Source: Oscillibacter sp. (lineage in GTDB: Bacteria > Bacillota > Clostridia > Oscillospirales > Oscillospiraceae). Taken from it: a stretch of DNA of 51,623 nucleotides. Positions 47,201-51,623 of the stretch are shown in pieces. The stretch's first letter is position 1. Each line of letters opens with the position of its first letter. Location: assembly GCA_017526785.1 (NCBI GenBank), contig JAFXQV010000026.1, forward strand, positions 1 to 51,623, in the 5' to 3' direction. The translations under genes were made by a program, and so were the position numbers. The notes beneath the pieces were generated by a model. The model had not been told where the DNA came from and searched no databases. It was given only the letters and a program-made list of their open reading frames with translations.

Positions 47201-47967
47201 CGGTACAGGACAGCATGGACGGCGTTTTGCCGCGTACGTCGATTCGCGCCGCCGTCAACGGCGTCACTGTCGCGGGTTCCTATAACACCAGCACCGGAGT
47301 AATTACCGTGACCGTTCCCAAGGCCTCCGGCGTGCAGGAGCCGACACGCGTCACCGTCACCGCCCACGACGCCTCCGGCAACATCGGCCGCGCCTCCGTC
47401 GATATCGCCCCCTACAACGTCACCAACAAGTTTAACGACATCGAAGGCTGCTGGGCGAAAGACTATATCAACTTCCTGTATAACCGCAAGATTGCCGAGC
47501 CGTACGCCGACGGCGCTTATCACCCCTACGACATCATCACCCGCGCCGAGTTCGCCGTCATGCTGGCAAGAGCCATGAATCTGGACGGGCGGACGTACGC
47601 CGACGTACAGTTACCGTACGCGGACTTTGACGAGATTCCGGCGTCCGCGCTCCCGGCGCTCAAAGCCCTGTACGCCGAGAACATCATGCGCGGTTCCACG
47701 GAGGCCGACGGAAAGACGTACCTCAAGCCCAACAGCGGCCTGACACGCGCCCACGCCGCCGCCATGATTGGCCGCAGTCAGAAATTAGGCTACGGTTCCG
47801 CCGAGCTCAAGTTCCCCGACGCTGACCAGATTCCGGCGTACGCCGTGCCTCATATCCGGGTCATGGTCGCGCGCGGCATTCTGGCGGGCTACGCCGACGG
47901 CTATTTCCGCTACGGCAACAACATCTCACGCGGACAAATGGCGAAAATCCTCTACTTCCTTGCCTGA
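44290..47967 (+). CDS. Secreted phosphodiester glycosidase (NAGPA domain) with SLH cell-wall anchor
   Basis: The protein has 1,225 residues. The ATG at 44290 follows CGGAGG, and a signal peptide ends near FPALAD. Residues 95-395 form a NAGPA-type phosphodiester glycosidase domain (VVCGINGDFFNTRNGLPVGL, GPRTAVGQKPDGTLIF, TVLGLDGGGSTTISV), related to enzymes that uncover GlcNAc-1-phosphate linkages and probably acting on wall polymers here. Ig-like bacterial domains follow (to about 590). An acidic Ser/Asp/Pro-rich stretch with repeated SGDI(L/V)P-type units occupies about 640-840, and a carbohydrate-binding-like beta domain covers about 845-1045. Three SLH repeats near the end (FNDIEGCWAKDYINFL, YADFDEIPASALPALK, FPDADQIPAYAVPHIR) should hold it to pyruvylated wall polymers. 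Confidence 0.88.
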   Translation: MRKIRSCLALFLVAASLLSLTFPALADSEALGTTVQRTDTAIHQNTQLSTNVFWSSYFSNFRTENFVTYKPNGDVKPLVTYGDALTDVSTMTRAANYLQNNGYRVVCGINGDFFNTRNGLPVGLVVTDGKLRTSDAGYYAVGFRADGSAILGKPSLKIHADFGYKIYEESGYGTQVVRDIAAINKARVSTGGIYLFTRDFSSTHTTGNTENGFDAICTVTSGSLTIGGTVKMRVDEVRETAKPTPIGANQIVLSVNRKSNEYWQKAFVNLPVGSTITLTVTAANEQWNTVQQAMGALYLLAENGRVVNTTQTSKGPRTAVGQKPDGTLIFYTIDGRISGHSIGATLYQTAQRLLELGCSTVLGLDGGGSTTISVTMPDSSKAATINRPSEGTERAVTNKLFLVSNKKATGVLDHFYLVPDHAVVLAGSQVRLKVTGVDTAYFPMEAACNLSASAGTFNGQVLTTPKSGGKVTVTASANQKTGSTVIEAVTTPDSITVRNAAGKAVETLQLSPGASAQFTASAAYKHLKLYAEAGAFNWSNATQCGKISETGLYTAAKPGDDTITVTCGGRSVKIPVTVSKVPLKALEDFEETPSGTGNGAALVNVVGGEYPRYGRGAGEFHYDMSGQTPTVTEDNSTRMTPDELAELSGTVPEEGVPVSWEAVSDVYGEDIGVLPPEFDDIIPSENGLADDSGDILPPDESGDILPSNNLPDESGSVEVSSDIEQGEIWNPELNGAYDASDGQAFHHDISDGDAFQYGGLEWEDALQWADAFASVGDNDESLYGNAAASVPDGEIIAPDTTGGDTVTPVDSGDIVTPVDNGGAKEPVPAPGNVKLLDGGGSVGVQWRYTRPLSAPGIPYESVSIWVKGDGSGNRLALLCRDASGKEVQIPVTALDFTDWRRQFVPLGSTAYSIAGYAVNTPTGTADDQVFEETPRAGVIYLDQMVATYNGLVDTVPPSVKLSRKDNVITATVQDSMDGVLPRTSIRAAVNGVTVAGSYNTSTGVITVTVPKASGVQEPTRVTVTAHDASGNIGRASVDIAPYNVTNKFNDIEGCWAKDYINFLYNRKIAEPYADGAYHPYDIITRAEFAVMLARAMNLDGRTYADVQLPYADFDEIPASALPALKALYAENIMRGSTEADGKTYLKPNSGLTRAHAAAMIGRSQKLGYGSAELKFPDADQIPAYAVPHIRVMVARGILAGYADGYFRYGNNISRGQMAKILYFLA

Positions 47968-47980
47968 GAGCTTATCACAT

Positions 47981-48010
47981 TGCGCGGCCTGTCGCCGTAC
48001 AGGCCGCGCA
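47981..48010. terminator. Strong hairpin between the SLH protein and cytidylate-kinase-like genes
   Basis: TGCGCGGCCTGT and ACAGGCCGCGCA form a perfect 12-bp stem around CGCCGT. There is no T-run after it on the plus strand, so it may be a weak terminator or an mRNA-processing or stability structure. It ends about nine bases before the next ribosome binding site. Confidence 0.5.
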
Positions 48011-48029
48011 ACGAAAAGGAGTTGACAGC

Positions 48030-48671
48030 ATGAAAAACTGTATCATCACCATCAGCCGGGAATACGGCGCGGGCGGACACTCCATCGGCAAACGCGTCGC
48101 CGAAGAGCTGGGCATTCCGTTCTATGACCGCGATATCGTCAAGCAGACCGCCGAGGCCAGCGGATACCCCCCCGAACTCGTCGAGAGCGAGGGCGAGGAC
48201 ATTTCCCGCACAGATTCCATTATCCGGGGCATTGTCGCCTCCAGCGTGTTCTACAGCGACAGTCAGGACGTGATACACGATGTCCAGCAGGCCATTATTC
48301 TGCGCTTCGCGCAACAGGGGTCATGCGTGATTGTGGGGCGCTGCGCTGACGAGGTTATCCGGAAGGCGGGTATCGACGGACTGCACGTCTTTATCTACGC
48401 CGACGACGTACACCGCGCCATGCGCGTCAGTGAAATGCTCGGGCGCTCCAACGCCACGGAAATTCAGCGCTTAATGTCCCGCAAGGACGCCAGCCGCCAC
48501 GCCTATTACAATCGCTACACCGGAAAGAAGTGGGGCGACGGCCGGAATTATCATATCACGGTCGACAGCGGCGCGCTGGGTTACGACTTATGCGCGAAAC
48601 TCATCGTCGAGGCCGCGAAAGCCTTGGACGCCTCCGCCGACGCGAAGCCCAAACTGAAAAAGGACAAGTGA
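48030..48671 (+). CDS. Cytidylate-kinase-like family protein
   Basis: The protein has 213 residues; the ATG follows AAAAGGAG. The P-loop is NCIITISREYGAGGHSIGKRV, a diverged Walker A typical of the cytidylate kinase-like family in Clostridia, distinct from the essential Cmk. IPFYDRDIVKQTA, SCVIVGRCADEVIR and RHAYYNRYTGKKWGD also fit. It should be a cytosolic nucleotide kinase or related ATPase of uncertain substrate. It starts a run of five same-direction genes; the next begins one base after its stop. Confidence 0.85.
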   Translation: MKNCIITISREYGAGGHSIGKRVAEELGIPFYDRDIVKQTAEASGYPPELVESEGEDISRTDSIIRGIVASSVFYSDSQDVIHDVQQAIILRFAQQGSCVIVGRCADEVIRKAGIDGLHVFIYADDVHRAMRVSEMLGRSNATEIQRLMSRKDASRHAYYNRYTGKKWGDGRNYHITVDSGALGYDLCAKLIVEAAKALDASADAKPKLKKDK

Positions 48672-48672
48672 C

Positions 48673-49380
48673 ATGTTCAACGGCTTTTCACAGGCGACGG
48701 TCGACTTTATGTGGGGGATTCGCTTCAACAACAATCGCGAATGGTTTCAGGCGCACAAGCCGGAATATGTGGCCTGTTTCCAACAGCCCATGTCCGAACT
48801 CGCCGACGAACTCTGGGACTTTCTCAACGCACAGCGTCCCGGCGACGGACTGACCCGGAAAGTGACGCGGATTTACCGTGACGCCCGGCGGCTGTTCGGA
48901 CGCGGCCCGTACAAAGACCACTTATGGTTTACCGTGGAACGTCCCACCGAACCCCACGACGCGTGGACGGGCAAGCCCGCGTTCTGGTTTGAACTCGGCC
49001 CCGATTATTGGAGTTACGGCCTCGGCTACTGGATGCCGAAACCCGTTACCATGGCGAAACTCCGCGCCCGTATCGACCGCGAACCCGAACCGATGGAACG
49101 TCTGACGCGGCGTCTGAACCGAAACCCGGAATTTACATTAGAGCTGGACGAGTACCGCCGCCCGCGTTCGGAAGCGCCGTCGGAACTTTTGTCGCCGTGG
49201 TACAGGGCGAAATCGTTCGTGATTCTTCACTCCGAAGCGCTGACAGAGGAACTCTACAGCCGCGCCATTGTCGAACGTCTCAAAAACGGCTTTGCGTTCC
49301 TGCTGCCCTACTACGACTGGCTACAGGCCGTCGACGCGGAACCGGAGCCGGATTTATACGAAAGGAAGCGGAAATCATGA
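48673..49380 (+). CDS. DUF2461-family protein
   Basis: The protein has 235 residues. Motifs MFNGFSQATVDFMWGIRFNN, NREWFQAHKPEY, RIYRDARRLFGRGPYKDHLWF and WYRAKSFVILH match DUF2461 (TIGR02453). It is a common conserved family with no established function that I know of. It has no signal peptide or membrane helix. The gene starts directly after the cytidylate-kinase-like stop, and its own stop overlaps the HD-domain gene start as ATGA, so the three are presumably one transcript. Confidence 0.9.
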   Translation: MFNGFSQATVDFMWGIRFNNNREWFQAHKPEYVACFQQPMSELADELWDFLNAQRPGDGLTRKVTRIYRDARRLFGRGPYKDHLWFTVERPTEPHDAWTGKPAFWFELGPDYWSYGLGYWMPKPVTMAKLRARIDREPEPMERLTRRLNRNPEFTLELDEYRRPRSEAPSELLSPWYRAKSFVILHSEALTEELYSRAIVERLKNGFAFLLPYYDWLQAVDAEPEPDLYERKRKS

Positions 49381-49967
49381 AAACATGTCCGAACCGTGAA
49401 GCGGCCTTGTCGCTTCTGAAAAAGTACAACAGCGAGCCGTACCACATCCGCCACGCGCTGACGGTCGAGGGCGTCATGCGCTGGTATGCCAACGAGCTTG
49501 GGTTTTCGGAGGACGCCGATTTCTGGGCGACGGTCGGACTGTTGCACGACGTGGACTTTGAGCGCTGGCCGGACGAACACTGTCAGAAAGCCCCGGAACT
49601 GCTGGCGGAAATCGACTGTTCGCCGGAGTTCGTACACGCGGTGTGCAGTCACGGCTACGGGATTTGTTCCGACGTGGAGCCAACGGAGGTCATGGAAAAG
49701 ATACTCTTCGCGGCGGACGAACTGACGGGGCTTGTATTCGCGGCGGCGAAAATGCGTCCGAGCCACAGTGTGCGGGACATGGAGGTAAAGTCACTGAATA
49801 AGAAGTTCAAGGACAAACGTTTCGCGGCGGGATGTTCGCGGGAGGTAATCCGGACGGGCGCGGAGCGTCTGGGCTGGGAGTTGCCGGAACTCATGGAGAA
49901 AACGATAGCCGCCATGCGTACATGTGAGGACGATGTAAACGCCGTCATGGAGCCGCTGGAAGTATGA
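49377..49967 (+). CDS. HD-domain protein (predicted metal-dependent phosphohydrolase)
   Basis: The protein has 196 residues. Its ATG overlaps the previous stop and has AAAGGAAG upstream. YHIRHALTVEGVM supplies the first His, VGLLHDVDFERW the HD pair, and HAVCSHGYG plus ILFAADELTGLVFAAA the distal His and Asp, as in small HD hydrolases of the HDIG type. The substrate is unknown; nucleotides are usual. Its stop overlaps the next gene, a membrane protein of unknown role, again as ATGA. Confidence 0.88.
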   Translation: MKTCPNREAALSLLKKYNSEPYHIRHALTVEGVMRWYANELGFSEDADFWATVGLLHDVDFERWPDEHCQKAPELLAEIDCSPEFVHAVCSHGYGICSDVEPTEVMEKILFAADELTGLVFAAAKMRPSHSVRDMEVKSLNKKFKDKRFAAGCSREVIRTGAERLGWELPELMEKTIAAMRTCEDDVNAVMEPLEV

Positions 49968-50479
49968 AATACTCGTACAAATCCAGTGAGAAATTCCTGT
50001 CGATGGTACAGAGGGAATACGAGAGCGAAAAGGAACGCGCCGCCGCGCTTGATTCCAAAATTGCGCTGTCGCTTCCGGTGATTTCCGCTTACTTCTTCCT
50101 TCTGGCGCAGGACGCGAATATTCGTAAAGTGTGGCCTTTTGTCATGGAAGCCGGATATTCCGCCGCGAACGTAAGACAGTTTCTTTCGCTCTTGCTCTAT
50201 GTTATCGCTATATTAACCGCTTTTTTCTCTCTCTCCCTGATGATTCACGCCACATGGACACGTAATTTTAAGGAACTCGATATCATGCGTTCTAATAACG
50301 CGGTATTCATGTCCATGTCCCCGGAACTGTTTTCAGCGCGGATAGTGACGGACTATCTTCGGCAAGTCGAACGAAACAGAGAAGCAAACGGAGTAAGGTC
50401 AAAAGAATATCGAACAGGCTGGATATTTGGCCTTGTCTCATTGAGTTGCTTCTTACTGTATCAGGTGATGACACAGTGA
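49964..50479 (+). CDS. Membrane protein of unknown function, three predicted helices
   Basis: The protein has 171 residues; its ATG overlaps the HD-gene stop. An N-terminal charged helix of about 30 residues (SMVQREYESEKERAAALDSK) precedes a first hydrophobic segment (IALSLPVISAYFFLLAQ). A second follows at about residues 74-97 (LLLYVIAILTAFFSLSLMI) and a third at the C-terminus (GWIFGLVSLSCFLLYQVM). I recognise no family. The layout of a short cytosolic helix, two helices, a loop and a last helix resembles small membrane effectors of some conflict systems, but no sensor or nucleotide cyclase is beside it. That idea stays speculative. Confidence 0.7.
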   Translation: MKYSYKSSEKFLSMVQREYESEKERAAALDSKIALSLPVISAYFFLLAQDANIRKVWPFVMEAGYSAANVRQFLSLLLYVIAILTAFFSLSLMIHATWTRNFKELDIMRSNNAVFMSMSPELFSARIVTDYLRQVERNREANGVRSKEYRTGWIFGLVSLSCFLLYQVMTQ

Positions 50480-50500
50480 CCATGAAAGGAGAAAGCAAAT

Positions 50501-50797
50501 ATGGATGACGAAATGGATGATATCCTCCGGGAACTGGAAAACGGGGGAAATCCGGCGTTGAACGCCATCCAAAAGGAGAGACAGCGTGACGCGGAGAAGG
50601 CCGCAAAAATTCGCACAGTCGCTAAAGTGGTGTTTGTCCTTGGCGTCGCGGTGGTTATAGGAGGCCTCATGACACTTGGAAAGTCTGTCTTTTCGCTAAT
50701 CGGCGCAATTGCCGGGGGAGTGTTGCTGTCCGCTTCCGCAAGCGCACTGGCCGCAAGCAATATCTACGACCCGGATGACGATATAGCTCATCGCTAA
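50501..50797 (+). CDS. Small membrane protein of unknown function
   Basis: The protein has 98 residues; the ATG follows GAAAGGAG. An acidic start (MDDEMDDILRELENG), a basic helical stretch (KERQRDAEKAAKIR) and two hydrophobic segments (VAKVVFVLGVAVVIGGLM and SLIGAIAGGVLLSASASALAA) are visible. I recognise no family. It lies 21 bases after the preceding membrane-protein gene and before a strong terminator, so it probably ends the same transcript. Confidence 0.65.
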   Translation: MDDEMDDILRELENGGNPALNAIQKERQRDAEKAAKIRTVAKVVFVLGVAVVIGGLMTLGKSVFSLIGAIAGGVLLSASASALAASNIYDPDDDIAHR

Positions 50798-50809
50798 ATA
50801 AACAATAAC

Positions 50810-50848
50810 GGCGCGAACCTCAACCAAAGTCCGGGTAAGGTTCGCGCC
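50810..50848. terminator. Bidirectional terminator between convergent genes
   Basis: GGCGCGAACCT (50810-50820) pairs perfectly with AGGTTCGCGCC (50838-50848), followed by TTCGTT on the plus strand. On the reverse strand it follows the end of the small secreted protein gene. Confidence 0.7.
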
Positions 50849-50886
50849 TTCGTTATGCCATTATTGCGTCGGAATTTGCGCCGCCA

Positions 50887-51363
50887 TTATTGGCACAGTT
50901 CGACATTCTTCTGAGCAGATACTTTCCATTCAGGGGCAACTTTCCAGTTCATAAATCCGCCGCCTGTCGCGCCGATGTGTACGTGGTAATAGTCATACGA
51001 ATACGCGGTAACAGTCACGGTGTACGTCTGGTTGGGCTTCAAATCCAGTTTGACTTCGCTACCGGTCAACTTCTTGCTTTTTTCCTTGCCGTTGCTGTTC
51101 TTGTAGGTTACGGTATAGCGTCCATACTCTTCCGGCTGTCTGTCAGACCAGTACAAATTGGCTTTCCCTTTTGTCTGGGTGATTTTCAGGTCGTTTTTGC
51201 CCCACTTGCCGTTGGTGGTTACAGTGAAAGTGACGCTTTCATCCGGTTTACCCGTCCCCTTAATCTCCTGACACACGTTGCCCGCGACAGCAAACGTCAT
51301 GCACAGAGACAGAACCGTAGCAACGCACATCAGCATTGCAAACGCTCTTTTAATCTGTTTCAT
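50887..51363 (-). CDS. Small secreted protein of unknown function
   Basis: The protein has 158 residues; the start at 51363 has GAAAGGAAA upstream. A clear signal peptide (MKQIKRAFAMLMCVATVLSL, then cleavage near AVAGN) precedes about 130 residues of beta-rich sequence. This includes an Ig/fibronectin-like strand pattern (GRYTVTYKNSNGK, TYTVTVTAYSYDYY) and two Cys residues near the ends of the mature chain that could pair. There is no lipobox or wall anchor. It stands alone on the reverse strand, and I recognise no named family. Confidence 0.7.
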   Translation of the reverse strand: MKQIKRAFAMLMCVATVLSLCMTFAVAGNVCQEIKGTGKPDESVTFTVTTNGKWGKNDLKITQTKGKANLYWSDRQPEEYGRYTVTYKNSNGKEKSKKLTGSEVKLDLKPNQTYTVTVTAYSYDYYHVHIGATGGGFMNWKVAPEWKVSAQKNVELCQ

Positions 51364-51435
51364 ATTGTCCAGTTTCCTTTCAAGGCTGTATTCGGATAGG
51401 TCTAATTTTGTCGGGCGTCACCTCTCTTTCTTGTT

Positions 51436-51468
51436 CCGGCGTTCCTGTCCTGACAGGGTGTCCGCCGG
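51436..51468. other. Nested hairpin in the right-hand intergenic region
   Basis: An outer CCGGCG/CGCCGG pairing encloses CCTGTC/GACAGG. It lies about 75 bases upstream of the secreted-protein start. Another perfect 7-bp hairpin (GCCTTTC/GAAAGGC, 51503-51519) follows a TATAAT at 51495. Together these suggest a structured leader or divergent regulatory region, but no gene is identifiable between 51364 and 51623. Confidence 0.3.
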
Positions 51469-51564
51469 GGAACGAACTTTGATTCATTCATCCGTATAAT
51501 CCGCCTTTCTGCGAAAGGCACCAACGGGGTTATGAAACGCCGTGATGCCAACGCCTCAAAATTC

Positions 51565-51610
51565 TGCTATACTATCCACGGGAAAGTTCGGTAAACTACA
51601 GAACCCGTGG
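51565..51610 (+). promoter_or_regulatory. Extended -10 promoter and leader hairpin at the right edge
   Basis: TGCTATACT (51565-51573) is an extended -10 element. The sequence just downstream holds CCACGGG (51576-51582) pairing with CCCGTGG (51604-51610), followed by AGGTGAG. It is probably the start of a gene or RNA that continues beyond the window. Confidence 0.35.
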
Positions 51611-51623
51611 AGGTGAGTGGCGG

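Overview
The window looks like chromosomal DNA of a GC-rich Clostridia member, most like gut Oscillospiraceae relatives. This rests on strong AGGAGG-type ribosome binding sites, sigma-A style promoters, ATGA-overlapping gene chains, an SLH-domain surface protein, MgtE, a NptA-type Na/Pi transporter, a YbhJ-like aconitase-family hydratase, and Tn4451-like debris (serine recombinase plus TnpW-like protein). The species cannot be named from sequence alone. I saw no tRNA, rRNA or CRISPR array.

Left end (1-5.7 kb) is a graveyard of mobile DNA: the tail of a HicB antitoxin, a 172-bp MITE-like element with a TTA target duplication, a tyrosine integrase broken by one in-frame TAA, a fragment of a SpaA-type surface protein, a large serine recombinase frameshifted at a T6 run (which is also a good T_TTT_TTG slippery site), and a TnpW-like gene. 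It is followed by about 0.7 kb of degenerate 144-bp repeats and a candidate structured small RNA.

The 5.7-10.3 kb region holds two reverse-strand housekeeping genes, an aconitase-family hydratase and metG. Divergent from metG, with its own near-consensus promoter, is a two-gene cassette (10.4-17.3 kb). It consists of a 1,913-residue protein (SH3-like start, cold-shock-like module, long helical/TPR-like body, C-terminal P-loop ATPase) and, overlapping it by 4 nt, a 352-residue protein ending in a HEPN-type RNxxxH motif. This is my best candidate for an undescribed conflict or RNA-targeting system.

The 17.4-23.0 kb region is a tightly coupled sensory operon: solute-binding lipoprotein, BMP-family binding protein, hybrid histidine kinase with two receiver domains, and a small alpha/beta hydrolase. 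It has no permease, so the binding proteins probably serve sensing. The 23.2-30.3 kb region carries a Na/Pi cotransporter with PhoU tail, a GGDEF diguanylate cyclase, a three-repeat secreted surface protein and mgtE. Pyruvate kinase follows on the reverse strand.

The 31.9-37.8 kb region has a TetR regulator divergent from a secreted coiled-coil protein and an MMPL exporter, with overlapping divergent promoters. Next, with its own promoter, comes a TIR/NB-ARC-like/TPR protein (37.8-40.3 kb), a bacterial NLR-like immune receptor whose six near-identical 42-residue repeats alternate as an 84-residue higher-order unit. The rest is mostly metabolic and envelope genes: queA, asd-dapA (lysine/diaminopimelate branch), a small DUF4160 gene pair, a secreted phosphodiester glycosidase with SLH anchors, a five-gene run (cytidylate-kinase-like, DUF2461, HD-domain, two small membrane proteins) and a secreted protein of unknown role. 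Thus two independently promoted, immune-like loci sit among ordinary genes in one window.
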